A stretch of 64,000 nucleotides of DNA from Strigops habroptila (GCF_004027225.2 NC_044277.2:87494283-87558282); one strand, 5' to 3'. Positions 1 to 13,200 are shown, counted from the first letter of the stretch. Notes: generated from the sequence alone by a model not told the origin. Translations and numbers: made by a program.

Positions 1-3000
1 AACAGGGACTTTTTGTTTTTCCAAACTGCTCTAGCTGTTTGTACCTCTGAACTACATTTGTGGGTATTTCCTAGAGGACAAAGGGCTTGAAACTGCATTT
101 TCAGTGTCAGACAAAGTTTAACAGACACTCCAGAGCCGCAGCTCAGGGTAAAGCAAGAGTTGCTTCCCACTAGGGGTTGGCCTGAGTGCTGGAGCTGTTG
201 TTCGGAGGATACTCAGAAGATGGTATATAGCTTGCTGATTGTATTGCTGGCTCTGTATCAAAATGCCTTTCTGCTAAACGGTGGAATTCACTGTAAGCTG
301 AAAGTCAGGGGTTCCCCATTCCCCCCACCCTGTCTTCAGTGCAGATTTCCACTTGGTAGGTGCAGTCAGAGCTCGTCCTGAACACTTTTCTTTGTGTCAG
401 TGACTTCAGGTGCTCTCTTGAAGGCACCAGCGGGTCATGCCTTGTGTCAAAGGCAAAAAATGGTTTTTTCTCCAGGATTGGTTTTCTCCTTTTCCGCCAG
501 ATATATTCAGTTCCATTTACTGCAAATAGTCCTTTTTTATCTCAAATGTTTTCGTTTCAAGAGGCATGCAGGTATGACCGAAGCTCCCTCAACTATGAAC
601 TGATAAAATATTTGTGTGTGTGCATGCAATACAATGAAGATGGCTAAATCTTAATGTTTAGACTGTTTATAATAAAAATAGGCAAAGATAACCCCCCAAA
701 TTTTTCAGGTAGACTCCGCAGGTTGGAAAGATGTTCTCCAGATCATGGGTGGAAGTAGGAGCAGCATTGTGGGAGTGGGTCCAAAAAATGCCAAATTTAC
801 TAGACTGCTACCACCTAGTGGTGTCTACCTCTGTTGTAAAATAGAAAATTAGCCGGGGTTATTTCAGTTAATGTAGGCAAATAGTAAATCGTTGGCTCAT
901 CTGGCTGATAATGCCAACTGCTTGTACAACATCCATTTCCAGTGCTCTGTCTGCTCTAGTTTTGAGCATTATTTATGTAATGGGTTTTCTAGCACTTCTC
1001 TCAGGATGCAGGAATGTTTGGCAATAAACACTTGCTCTAATCACAAAATAGTTTCCGTTACAACACCCTGTTTTATCTAATAACTCAGCATCTCAAGCTC
1101 TGCTCTATTCCACCTTAGTTCCAGGAAAAAAGGAAAACCATAGGAAGACAGAACCAAACCAGCAACCTCCCCACCTTGATCTGTATCTGGTCTTTTATCT
1201 GAAACTTTCCACATTTGGTGTTGCTCTTACTAATTCGATTTGTGTATGCAAGAAAGCAGTTTACTCCTCTTTTTCTTTCTTGCCACATATAAAAGATTAA
1301 GCAGACTCTTCCAACTAGGGTGACAGAAAACCGCAACCTGAACTGTGAATAGACTTCAGCAAAACAGTCTTTTCTTTCCACAGTTTGAAGGAAAAATGAT
1401 TTTGGCTACAACTATATAGTGGTTTCTTTCATGCAAGCGGAAAAGTTTCTGGATTCCCAGATGGAGTCCTTGAGGTTTTGCTTATGAATATATCTCCTGA
1501 GAAGTTCATTTTTTCCCAGGAGCTGATGAGGCAGCAGCTGAGCTACCAGTGGTGTTCCGTGTTGCCTTCCTCCATACATCCATACCTCCCTGCTTGTCTC
1601 CTCTCTTGCCCTTACCTTTGCCCGCATTCTTTGACTGTAGTGTCAGAAATTACATCATCAAATAGTGTCACCTTCTGATCTTCACTTTGGAGGAGTGACA
1701 CAAACTGGTTGTCTGTGACAAGGCCATGTGTTCTGCTCCCACGGTTGCTGAAGAGGTGGCGGTGGTGGTAGCCTTGGCAAGCAGACCTCTCCACTCTTGT
1801 CCTCTTGACTCGCTGAGTGTAAGTATCTGTGGGATAACAAATGGACTGGAAAACATTTTACAACCTTAGTAAGTGAAAGATGGGAAAGGGGTGAAAGAAA
1901 GGCAGGCCTTTCCCATGCACCCTGCTTTCCTCATCGCCTGGATGCAAGCGACTGCTCTGCACTGTAAATCAGCAAATTTCTGGAAATGGGAATTACCCAT
2001 CTGAGAGGAGCTCAGCCTTGTTGGAGCGACGTTTGCCCAGATCTGAAGGCTCAGTCAAAATCCTCCTCCTTGTGTAGGACACAAGCCTGCTGAAGTTGTA
2101 TGGCCAGTGAGGTTTTCGTTGCTGCAGATAGGCATGTAAGCAGGGAAAAACCAGTAGTGTAGCCAGGCCTAACTTCTGCTGGAATGAATGGAGGGATTGC
2201 CAGTGCAGCCATCCCTTGCACTGCAGGAGAAATCCCACACGAGACCTGACACAGCTGCCTTCACAACTGTCATGTTTCCCACACACCTTCCCAGCTCCCC
2301 TGCTGCTATTCCAGTTCATCTGCAGCAGAGCTGGGCAGATTCTCACGCATCCCCAAACAGCCGGGGTTTGTGCAAAGCAGCTCGCTTCTTCACCAGCTGC
2401 AAAACCAACCGCGCAGGTTGGGGGTAACCACAGAGCAGCTCAACTAGTTGGGAGCTGCCACCTTACGATATACATGAAGCTTCATAGGGGCCTGTAAAAG
2501 TCCTCGACAGAGAAAATGGCAGGTCTGGTTTGTGCAGGTAAGAAGGAAGAGCACTCACCCAAGCACATACATGTGTCAGCACATTCCCAGCTGCATTGCT
2601 CCCTGAGCTTTGAATGTGGTCATTCATGGATGGCAGGCCAGCTTTGGAAGAGAAAGCCTGCGTGCATCCGTGTTCCAGGGGTCTGAAGTGGTCTTTGCCC
2701 TTCATGAAGTTGTTCAACCTTCACGTTTGTTTTCCTTGATGTTAACCTCATCTGTTTGTCTCTGCTAGTAAGGCAGCATCGCTTACCTGTGGACCACCTA
2801 TCCCTTGGTGCACAGGAAAATGTAGTTGCAAGCCAGACACGCAAGAACAGAACAACAGCTGGGAAAGGGCCCAGGGCACAGGGGAGAAGAAAAAAGGAGA
2901 TAGAGCTGGGGTATGGTTCATTGGAAGATGAGTGTACTATAAGAAAAATAATACACTGGGGTTTTTTAATACTGGAAGCAGAAGAAGAAAAAATTACAGA

Positions 3001-5904
3001 AAATTAGGAGAAAATTGGAAAATCATGCATGATATACATGTTGAATGTAAAAGTTGGGACGTATGCATTTGAGAGTTTAAAGACATTCTGGTTTTGGCTT
3101 GTTCTTACTTGAGTGGTACCAGTGTATATTCTGCTTGTTCACTTTGCTCCTGATTGCTTCCTGTTGAAAACGCAACTTACTCTGCATCTGCCATCTTCGG
3201 TTTGGTCAGCAAAGAGTTACAAAACATCTCTCTGCATACAATGACAGGGGAGCTCTCTCCATCTCTATCTCCTTTTGCTCTTCACTCTTCTCCATCCTAA
3301 CAGAGCTCACATGGTTTCCTGCCCTGCTCCCTAATGACCCCCTCTGTGCTGTGCTTGCAGTCTTTCCTTGGCCTAACACACATCCCGTTGGGGAAGTGTT
3401 TCCTGACCTCAGTGGGGATGGGACAGGATGGCCCATGCCTGTCAGGAGGCGCCCCACACTTTACTGTGAATGAGCACTGATGGCAGGGGTACAGGAGCTG
3501 TTTTAGATGCTTTCTTTTGGTGTCACTTCAAGGTCTTTGCACCTCAGATCGACTTTGCCGCTCAGGTTGTGTCTGTCCATCACCCACAGATACATCTTTG
3601 TGATGGCAGCAACCAAAGGCAGCTGGGGAAGCTTCCACTCCTCTTAACTGTCGTTTCCCTTCCCTCCTGATCTTAGCCTGAAGGGAGCAGTGATTATGAG
3701 GTTGCTTTGGTCCAATATAAACCTGTGCTCTGGTGAAAAAGACCCTGTGTGAATGCTAGGGAGTGGGTAGCCAAGGAAGGACAAGGACCCTTCCAGCAGT
3801 AGCCGGAAGTCACATCAGTTGCCATTAATTCTTCCTTTCATCCTCACTCTTGGGCCAAGGTGTGGTGCCGCCAGTGAGAGCCAGATGTGCTCACCCTGCC
3901 CCCAAACACAGTGTGTGGAAGAAGGCAGCAGGCTCTTGTCTGTGCTTCCGTTTTAGATGTCTCCCCTGTGTAGATATGGCCTGGGTTTGACTTCCGGGCT
4001 CACTCCCTTGCCTGTGCCAGCAGCTGCGAGACCCAGCTACCTGCGTGTAACCAGGAGAACCATGCATGGGCCTGGTTTCTCATACATGCCTGGCTTCTGT
4101 TTCTTTGGGTTGTGGAGCAGTGCTTCTCCCTTAATTATTATGCATCGGCATTTCAGCTTGATTTTTAGAAATGACCTCTCTTTGTTTATAACTTTTTTTT
4201 CCTTCCTTTTTTTTGGCCTTACTATAGCTAAAAGATAACGAGCCAAAACACAGAATTCACATGGAGATTCATAGGGCACTTGTAGGTGACCTTTGTCTTC
4301 AGATGCCCACATCCTCAAATTCTCCAGCATTATACACAGATAATGGCTCAGTTGCATGTTTTAATGGGCAGATAATTAGATGAGCGATGAACTTTGTGGA
4401 AAGCTTTTGTGTAATCCACTGTCTGTGTAAACGGATCTGTTTTGATTAAAAGGTGAGATTATTTTTTTTGACAGGTCACTTCTCCCCCTTTCACCCCCCC
4501 CAGGAAAAAGCATACTGAGGATTATAATCTACTGAGTGAGTGTTCATGATTACTGGAAATGCCGCTAAGCTTTGACATTTATTTAACAGCCATTTATATC
4601 ACTTGTGCGAGGAGATGGTTCGATGCAAGTAACGTTGGAAAACTGCATTTGAACTACTAGGTGCCTGAGAACTATCGTATCTTTTGTAATGACTCCTTGC
4701 TTATGAAAAAAGCATGCAATAGGAAATCTAGGTAATTTGGAGGCAAGCACATGCTGTTCCGTGTCGGCTGTAGAACTTAAACTGCTCTACTAAAGTTTCT
4801 AAATCCCTGTAGTTACTCAGCAGCTATTGTGCTTGCAGATGAATGCTGGAATCCGGGTAGGTTGCTCCCTTAGCTGCATGCTGTCAACAAGAAGGAGGTG
4901 GAGGACTTAAAGCAAGGAAAGTTTCAACTTTCAGAAAGCACAGCTTGCAAAGTTCATGTCCTGGAACAGTTGCTGGGAAGTGGCACTGGAGATGCAGTTA
5001 TATGCTGTGCATCATTGTCAGCTTTGGCTTCCAGATCCAGTCCAGCTTACACAGACACTGTAGAGAGCTCAGAAGGGGTACAGCTCTAGCCCTTTGTTCT
5101 CCTGAAGCACCTTACCTGTTCTAATTTTTTGGACGTGTCTTCAGCAATATCATTGCTACAAACTGATAAGGAAGCAGAGGAAGTTATCAAAGTGGACATC
5201 TGAGGTGTTTTGTTTTCTTGTTGGAGTAATTGTGAAACAACGAAGGGTGCTGCCTGTTACTGCATCTTGGCTTTGGGTTTTGGTTCCAGTTGGTGTGTCA
5301 GTCTGTGTCAAAGACCCACATGTGGATGAACTTCTTCATCTTTTGCTTTTTTAACTGACCTCTGTTATCGTCTGCACTAACCTGTAACATTTAATTGTAC
5401 CAGTTGGTTGCATGAGGCCTTTATATTCCCTTTGAAAAGCATTTCCTGCTACTTATAAATCAACTTCATTAATTTGTGGATGTATATTACTTTGATCTAT
5501 GTCAATATTTATCATACATGAGTTTATAAATAACACATCCATGTGTGTCTGGAATGGTGTATCTGTAATAGTTGTGACCTCAACTCTTCTTCAGTGTCTC
5601 AGCATTTTTGTGTTCTCTGGTTAAAGTGATTATCTTAAAACTGACTTCAAGTAACTGACAAGAATGTGAGTGTATTTTGGAAAAGAAAGCCTTTTGTTAC
5701 AGATTTTTAATCTTCTTGTTAATTGGGCTCTGGGGTTTGATCTCTCTTCAGCTCTATGTTACTGGCCTGGGTAACAGATAAGAGAAACAGATGTTGTGAG
5801 GCTTGACCAGAAGCAATGCTCGTTGGTCTGTGTGCAGCCTTACTGCTGGTAGTGTGAATTAGCGGAGACCATCCCACTGAAAGTTTCTCTCTGCTTACTT
5901 GCAG
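1..5904 (+). other. RREB1: RREB1 intron (partial, upstream end outside window)
   Basis: No coding exon can be supported here. Open frames are short, overlap one another on both strands and lack paired splice sites. The stretch ends in an acceptor, TTACTTGCAG, at 5895-5904. Acceptor-like pyrimidine runs occur (for example before 4503) but lead into early stops. No interspersed repeat was recognised by eye. Confidence 0.7.
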
Positions 5905-6648
5905 ACAGCCAGTCTGATGCGGAGACACTAGCTACAGGAAATGAAGTCTTGGACCTGACCTCCTGCGAGAAGGAACAGCCAGAGGAAATAACAGAGCTAC
6001 CAGCGAGTGAGTGCGGCCCCAAGGAGCAAAAGGCTGACTCCCCTCCGGCAGAAGAGGATGCCGAAATAAAAGCGGATGGATATGAAGAGGGCCCTGAGGA
6101 AGATTCTGTAAGTAACAAAAGTCTTGACCTCAATTTTGCCAGCAAATTAATGGACTTCAAGCTGGCAGAGAGTGACCAGAGTGCAGGCAGCAGTACTCAG
6201 ACTGAAAGGAAACATGCCTGTGACATTTGTGGCAAAACCTTCAAGTTTGCTGGCACTCTTGGCCGTCACAAAAAGGTCCACATTCGTGAGGACAGAAAGG
6301 ATGAAAGGAGCAGTGAGGATGAAAGCAAAAGCATTCAGGATAATGCAGGAGCTCCCTCGATGCAGGACTCTGGTATTGAGCAGGAAGAGTCTCCGATGGA
6401 CTTGAAGGTAGTGGAGTCTCCTGTGGACTATGAGGCAACAGGAAAGGAAAATGAAGAGAGCGAAAGCATCTCTGAGGGGGAAGGCACAGAGAGAAAGTCC
6501 ACTGAGAAGAGCAGTGATGACAAAAAACCAAAGACTGATGGGGCTAAGATTACTGCAAAAGCAGACAAAAGAAAGAAAGTCTGTACTGTGTGCAACAAGC
6601 GTTTCTGGTCTCTGCAGGATCTGACGCGACATATGCGGTCTCATACAG
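5905..6648 (+). CDS. RREB1: RREB1 penultimate coding exon, two C2H2 fingers
   Basis: 744-nt exon between acceptor GCAG (5901-5904) and donor GTAAGA (6649). It starts with the last two bases of a split codon and ends with the first base of the linker Gly codon. It carries fingers at 6219-6281 (HACDICGKTF start) and 6582-6644 (KVCTVCNKRF start). Between them is a Glu/Ser/Lys-rich linker with PMDLK at 6393-6407, which resembles the PxDLS motif bound by CtBP. Confidence 0.93.
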
Positions 6649-9600
6649 GTAAGAGGAGGCTTGAGGGCAGAACAGATCACAAGCAGGTCTGCCACCAGGC
6701 TGCAGCATCTGCTCTGTAGGTGCACGATTGCTGCGAGCACTTGAGGTTGGAGGCAGTGCTTTTAGTCCTACAGATATCTGCAAGGTGTCTGCCCCAATCC
6801 CCCCTGCTGCATACAAAGCCTGTCAAGGAGAGTGGGAATTGTCACCACTGCCTTATCTTCAGTCCCCAAACTGTTTTTCCCCATCTTGCTCGCAGCATTT
6901 AGAGGTGAGGGCCAGTGTGGAGATCCGTGTGCAGTTGTTCTGCCCAGCTTCTGACTCCCATCTTGTCATGTGCACATGGCTCTACCTCTTCCCAGTGCCT
7001 TGATGAGCGGTGGAGAAACCTGTCAGTATATGATAAGACTTCATCTCTGAGGGAAAGTTGAGAGAGAGAGAGTCTGGTTTTGTCTGATTATCTGAGCCTG
7101 GTATGGGCAATGTGTTAATGTGCTGGTCATTTGCATGACCTGCTGCTTGAGTGAAAGGCAAAGCAACAGTCGGCACCCTGCTCTTCATTCAGGCTTGGGC
7201 AGGGAAGGTGGAACACAGGTAGTAGAACACTTGTCTGATGACTTTGACTCATCAGTTAAAATACGTGAGGTTGCTTTATGTGATACACGGTTTGCAGCAG
7301 TACCTTGCTAATAAGATGAAGCCATGAGCCATCTGAAAGGTGAATTAATCATTCATCCTTATTAATGCATCCTTATTAATTATGCATTTTACTGTCAGCA
7401 AGCTGCTCTGACATGGGAAAACTGACGCAGTTTGACATTTTGTCTCTTTTGAAGGTGCTCTCTGCTGAAGACAACATCTTTGTGATTAACAAAATACTTG
7501 TGCTGTAATTGACAGAGATGTTTAGTAAGCTACACCAAAGAGTAGTGCCTTAACCAGACCTTTTACCCTTCTAAATCATAAATATTGACCTATTGAGTAC
7601 AAAACTGACCTGCTGCTTCTGGCATTGAGCCACATGTGAATACAGGACAGGTCCCATTCTTGTGCCTATTTTTCATACTAATTCAGAACCTTTGGGAAGA
7701 TGACAATATCTACACGGCTGAGTTTTATGCCCAAATGATGTGTGCCCAAAAGATAATTCAAACAAATACCGTATGTTTGAATTGTTTTCATTGCATCCTG
7801 AGCTCTTCAGGCCTTGTCAGTGTGTTTTTTTCCTGTTTGTTTCTCTTTCTTATTTGACAGTGAAGGATGTTTTAACATAGAAATAGGTGTTGAAAAAGAA
7901 GCTGGGACAGTGCTTTCTTCAAATTTAATAAAATAAAATATAAAATTACATAAAAGATATATAAAATATAAATATAAAAAAAAAATACCACCTATCCCCA
8001 GAACATTTTCAGCTGAGGATTTTCCCTCCATACTGTGGGTTGACTCTCCTCTCTGTCCCACTTGTTCATCTATATTGATAAAGTACTGTCAGGTTGTAAC
8101 ATTGCTTATGCTTTGGTTTTAATGTGTGGGGTGTTTAAAGATAACTGTAAGGTTTCAGAATTACTTTACTCAGAAGAGGAACGTTTGGGACACGCTGAAG
8201 TGTGCAGGAAGCCTCTGCCTACTTACTGAATGGCAGTCGGGCTGGGAGCATTTTGTTCTCCCAGTGCAGGCTGCTTCCCAGCAAGCATTTGTGGGGTGCT
8301 CTGGTGCTGCCTGCCCAAGCGCAGGCTCAGCCACGGCGCTGCATCAGCAACAGCCAAGTGCTGGATGGGCAAAGACTGTTGGCCCAAGATGCTCATGGGG
8401 AGCTGTGCCCTCCCTTGATAGCAGATGCCTGAGCAAGGCACCCGAGAGAAACATTTCCCAGGGACAGCAGGAGCTACTTGCACAGGTTTTCTTTTAGTGA
8501 TCCCAAGCATTAGTAGAAGTGAGAAGTGAGCCACAAGTGTCTCGTTCTGAGTGCTCATTGGCACAAGATGGTGTCTGGATGGATTGCAGCCCTGAAGAGT
8601 CTTTAACAAGCACAGTCGGAAATGGAGGATGGCTCAGGGTAGGATCTTTGGTTCTTCAGGGCCGGCAGTACCTTGGGGCACTGTGCTTGGTTGGGACTTG
8701 GGGGAATTTTGTCTCCAGGGCTATGGTTGCTTTGTTTTTGATGAGCTCCGGCTTAGGAAAGCATTCAAGTGTCTCAGGTGTAAAAAGCTGCTCTGAGGCC
8801 AGAGCAGACTATCAGTTGGTTACAGCAGAGGATGCCCGCAGCTGCTCTTGGCTTGAGAGTCCAAAATAAAAGGAAGAATTTTGTCCTGCAAGTAGCATTT
8901 TTGGCATGGGCGCGAGGAGGTTTTTCAGGGGCTTTCACAAGTAACTCCAGTCCTAACACACCAGAGGGCTGAGCAACACCAGCAGCTCTGTAAATAACAT
9001 CCTGAGGCAGGCATTTTTCACTCAGACAGTAAATTTTGATCACCTCTAACAGATGCCTCCTGTGTCCCATAAATGCCTGACAAGTCTAAGTCCTTGAGCT
9101 GCTCTCTGTCCGTTTTGAAGTGTGGTGATACTTTCTTCTGCTTCACAGAAGGAGCAGGGCCTGTTGTGGCAAGGGTAGTTCCTGACAGCTTCTCTTCGAA
9201 GTCGGTGATTAATCTGCACATTTCTGTCCGTGTGTCAGCATCTGAGAGAGGGGAGATGTTTTCTCACGTGCTGTTCGGTTCAGTTTGTAAGAGCTGTGGA
9301 CCACAGTTACCTGGGCAGGCCTCTCTCTGTGCATGTATCAGGGCCTGACCTGCAGCAAGGAGACCCCGTCGTGGGCTGGTTTCAGAAAGACTTTTGAGCT
9401 CCAGAGGACAAAGCGAAAACTTCTTCCAGAAAAGTTGGTGACTGAATTAGACAAGGATGCACCTGGGGCTTATGGTCTTTCTCCCTCCTTAGTGCAGGAC
9501 CATACCAAGCTCATAGAAATCTCAAGATACTTAGTTTTGATTTTTGATTTGTGCCCCAAGGGATTTATCTGTATTCCTGCTTGCGTGCCATCAGCCAGTT

Positions 9601-10282
9601 TGCTAGTACGGAAGCAAAAAGTCTGCATAAAGGCAAACATCCATGTTTGAGATAGGTACTGAATTTCCAAAGCGTGGAGTGTCTGTGCTGCTTGAAACAA
9701 GAGGGAGGTGCGTTTGTGACCTCAGTGGTGACTTTGTATTCTGATTGTCTTCTAGGTGAGAGACCTTACAAGTGTCAAACCTGTGAACGGACCTTCACTC
9801 TGAAACACAGCCTGGTTCGCCACCAGCGCATACACCAGAAAGTCAAAACCACCCGAAACCATGGGAAGGAGAGCGACAAGGAGGAGACGCAGTCAAGGTG
9901 TGGAGAAGACAGCGAGAACGAGTCCAGCCACAGTGGTGCCAACCCCATCTCAGAAAATGAGTGCGACTCTGCAGGGGGCATCGGTGGCCAAACGTCATCC
10001 CTCATGGGGAGCCGAAAAGAGTCCCTGGCCGGCACGGTCCCGGGCCTCTCCCCCAGCAGAGAGGAGAGGCCGAGCGGGCGAGGAGCCGGCACCTGCCTGG
10101 TGGAGCCCACCAAGAGCGCACAGAAACAGACCGCAAAAGAGCAGGAGCCTCGGGGCAGCTCGGAGCACGAGAGGCCCTCGGGTTTCATTCAAGACTTGCT
10201 GGAGATGCACAACAAAAAGTCTCCCATGAATCACATCCTTGCCTCTGCAGACAGTGCGCCTCAGCTCCTGGGGGTCGAATGA
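5905..10282 (+). CDS. RREB1: RREB1 (RAS-responsive element-binding protein 1), C-terminal part: last two coding exons
   Basis: Nuclear C2H2 zinc-finger transcription factor that binds RAS-responsive elements, acts downstream of RAS/MAPK and recruits corepressors such as CtBP (known of the family). Coding segments are 5905-6648 and 9756-10282 (stop TGA 10280-10282), joined in phase; together they encode about 422 C-terminal residues of a protein near 1,690 residues in human. Three C2H2 fingers are visible with C-x2-C-x12-H-x3-H spacing: 6219-6281, 6582-6644 and 9773-9835. The intron splits the HTGERP linker between the last two fingers. Acidic, Ser/Glu-rich linkers separate the fingers, and a basic, Ser/Pro-rich tail ends in LGVE. 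The 5' part of the gene lies before this window. Identity rests on the recognisable finger sequences and on SSR1 and RIOK1 being next door. Confidence 0.95.
6649..9755 (+). other. RREB1: RREB1 last intron
   Basis: 3.1-kb intron, GTAAGA donor to TTCTAG acceptor, phase 1. It holds an AT-rich low-complexity run at about 7921-7990 and a 14-bp direct repeat (CATCCTTATTAAT type) at about 7354-7381. An open frame at 6728-7003 was considered as a cassette exon and not accepted. Confidence 0.85.
9756..10282 (+). CDS. RREB1: RREB1 last coding exon, final C2H2 finger and C-terminus
   Basis: Acceptor TCTAG ends at 9755. The first two bases complete the linker Gly, followed by ERPYK and the finger at 9773-9835. 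The remaining residues form a Ser/Glu/Lys-rich tail that includes SGFIQDLLEMH and ends in LLGVE at the TGA at 10280. Base composition becomes GC-rich across 9990-10190, unlike the preceding intron. Confidence 0.94.
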
Positions 10283-11717
10283 CTTTGCTCGGAGGTTGGA
10301 GCCGTCCCGGCACGCCAGCCGATGCCAGCAGAGCAAGGTTTCCTTGGAGTCCTGTTTCGGAAGAGCGACCTACAGCTGTGGGGAGAGTATGGCAGACTGG
10401 ATGCGGTGCCATATGCCTTTCAGTATAATAATGCAAGAGACTACAGTATATACTGATTTGAGTGCCTTACTACTTTATTAGATCTTTTGGTATTATAGAT
10501 TTTTTCAAAAATGATTTTTTTTTTTTTTTTTTAATATTTTAATGAATTATTTGGAGAGGACCTTTTTCATTTAAGCATTAATGTTACCTTTTGTATTGGT
10601 GTGCGTGAGCTTGTTCTTGTATATCTGTGATAGTCGCTGTGTTTGTTCTCTGAGCTGGAAATGGGGGCAGTGGGGTGGGAGGCCCTTGGATACCACAGCC
10701 AATAACTGGAAGAAAAAAATATGTGAATTTCATATGAAATAGTCAGAGGAAATGCAGGCGAGATGTTGATGTATTGTTTTTTCTCAGTAGATGTTCTTGC
10801 ATTTGCCACACGGTGGAGCATTAAGCCTGTTGCAGGCCTGAACAACGTGGCAGTCGAAGGTGTTCAAAGTGGTTCAAGCCAAAAGCAGGAAACACAACGA
10901 ATTTCAACCTCACGCTTGTTTCCACTTTTCAGCATTAGAAATGGTCTTCTGAATCCTAGGGGGTTTTTCTGGCCGTCATGGACTGAGCGTGTATGCAGAG
11001 AAGAGTTACATAGCAACGTAACCTATGGAAATTATGCACCCGCTGTTATATATGTTTGATTTGCTTCAGTATATTATTATTATTATTTTATTATTATTTT
11101 ATAAATCCATCAGTTCGCTTGTCTCTGCAGTCAGCAGAAACCAATGGGCAATATTTGCCCCCGCAGACGTATAACGCCGCTTTGGATCCCCTCTCGAAAT
11201 GTTTTTGACTCGACGCTTTCACCAGCTCCTCTTCTTATGTTGCAGCTCTTCTACTGTACTTTAAATGAGACCCTTCCTCTGGCCGGAGAGTCAAACGGAG
11301 GCCGTTTGCGAGGTATCACCACACCCGTACAGGCAGGGGAACATCTCACTCGTGGTGGGGTGCGTGTGCGTGCATGTGTGCGTGTGTGTCGGGGGGAGGC
11401 CCCTCCAAGTGCGTGAGGAAGGCACTGCGAGTGCTGAGGTTAATCTTGTTGCCATCACACCGGCGACAGCGCGCGTTACTTAAAAGAGCAAAGTTATCCC
11501 GTCTTCCAGCCGAAAGCAAGCCAGGGAGAACTGCGAGCCTTACCGTCATCTTGCTACTGTCATGTTCTAGAGCAAGAAAATACTACTGGTAATAAAACTA
11601 CAGATATAAGACATGTTAAAAATAAATAAAATAAATTAATAAAAAATAAATTCTTCCTGAGATTTTGGGGTTGATGCTTGAAGACTTGAGGTGTGTGTCT
11701 AAATTTCATATCAATAA

Positions 11718-11816
11718 TTTAACCCCTTTAATGCTGGCAGCTGGAATTCCTTCTCCCTATGGCTCCTGTTGCCGGCAACAGGCGACGCTCCGGCCACCAC
11801 TATTGAAGGGGTTAAG
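11718..11816 (+). other. Potential RNA stem-loop in RREB1 3'UTR
   Basis: Outer arms 11719-11733 and 11801-11815 pair over 15 positions with two G-U wobbles (core TTAACCCCTT against AAGGGGTTAA), and one more T-G pair is possible at each outer edge. Inside lies an exact 18-nt palindrome, CCTGTTGCCGGCAACAGG, at 11765-11782. The element is GC-rich while its surroundings are AT-rich. Confidence 0.55.
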
Positions 11817-12105
11817 CGAAATGTATCCTACTGTAGCTGCGCATTTCTAGGAGTGCCCAGCGTTTTTTGTTGTTGTCCTTGTTGTTGTTGTCCTTGTTGT
11901 TGTTTGTTAATTGTCCTTCAGTCATGACCTCTGGGACAGACAGAGCCATAATAGCATTGCCGGAGCCTCACTGTGCTATTCCACCACTGCAGACCCCCAG
12001 CCCAGCCCAGCCCACACTGTGACCCCCTCTCCTTTCCCCCCCCTTGCAGAATCGCTTTTCCTGCTCTCACAAGACATGGAGGAAGTGGGCCTCGGACCCA
12101 GTCTA

Positions 12106-12146
12106 TATTATATAATATATATATATATCTATATATAACTATATAT
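12106..12146. repeat. TA-rich simple repeat in RREB1 3'UTR
   Basis: Alternating TA run with interruptions (TATATATATATCTATATATA type). Confidence 0.85.
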
Positions 12147-12956
12147 TAAAGAATTCTCCGAAAATTTCTGGAGACTGAAATCTCACTGTCCAGAATGCAA
12201 AGAAAGAGAAACGTTCTCGAGTAATATTCTTGCAAATAGAATAAGAAAAAAAAAAAATGGTTGAGGTATATGATGTGATTTCTATTTTTCTTTTTGTTGT
12301 TGTTTTGGTTTTTTTGGTTTTGTTTTTAATAGGGATGTTTGAACCAGTTCAGAAACGAAGCTAACGCCACATAGAGAGAAATCAGTCACAACCAATGATT
12401 CATTTGAAACTCTACCCAGGTGCATTCTACTTAATTAAAACCAGTTCACACATCCCTTAAATTGTTATTACTATTATAATTATAATAATAATTATTATTT
12501 GGGGTATTTTTTTTTTTGTTTTTGTCTATATTTTGTTTTGTTTTGGGTTTGTTTTTTGTTTTGGGTTGGTTTTTTTTTGCAACTCTCCACACTAAACTGC
12601 GCAATACTGTGGGGGAGAAGCCATTACTAAACTATATGCTGCAGAACGATGTAGCAAGTAATTAATTCCCAGCAGCCTGCCGGGACATCTGCTAGCAATA
12701 ATCACTATTGATTTAAAGCTTTATTTAGCCTTTATCTATATCCTAGTAGAGTATAAGGTCTTGCCACATTTTATTGACATTTTTATTAGTTGAGTTTGAC
12801 TGAGAACCGTTGCTGTTGTTGGGGTTTTTTTTGTTTCCCCTCCTCCCCCAATATTAAACTGTGAAATTTATAATGTGTTTAAACTATGGGTGAATCGTAG
12901 GCTTTAGTTTGCATGTTCAGCTAATTTGTCTCTATACGATTTTTGTTTGAATCTTT

Positions 12957-13200
12957 TTATTTTGGTTTTTTTTTTTTTGTTTTTTTTGTTTTGGTTTATT
13001 TTTTTTTTCCTCTCTCAGGGCTTTTACAAATAACAAAAAAAAAAGAAAGAAAAAAGGATCTTCTGAAATTCTTTTGCCTGAGTTGCAATGGACTTCTTGA
13101 CATTGAGAGATTCAATCACTACATTGAGCACTTGACTGTGAAAGCGCAAAAAAAAAACATACAAAAAAAAATAAACAAAGGAAAAAGACAAAAAAAAAAG
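12957..13200 (+). repeat. U-rich tract followed by A-rich tracts in RREB1 3'UTR
   Basis: A T-rich block (about 12957-13010) is followed by A-rich blocks at about 13032-13058 and 13147-13200 in the same transcript strand, so they could pair. Confidence 0.7.

Noticed and set aside
4440-4560. Strong acceptor-like pyrimidine run ending CCCCCCCCAG in the RREB1 intron
   Set aside because: The downstream frames hit stops within a few to about 15 codons, and no paired donor keeps an open frame.
6728-7003. 91-codon frame in the last RREB1 intron, considered as a cassette exon
   Set aside because: Candidate edges near 6745 and 6904 give 160 nt, which does not keep frame, and I could not confirm similarity to any RREB1 isoform.
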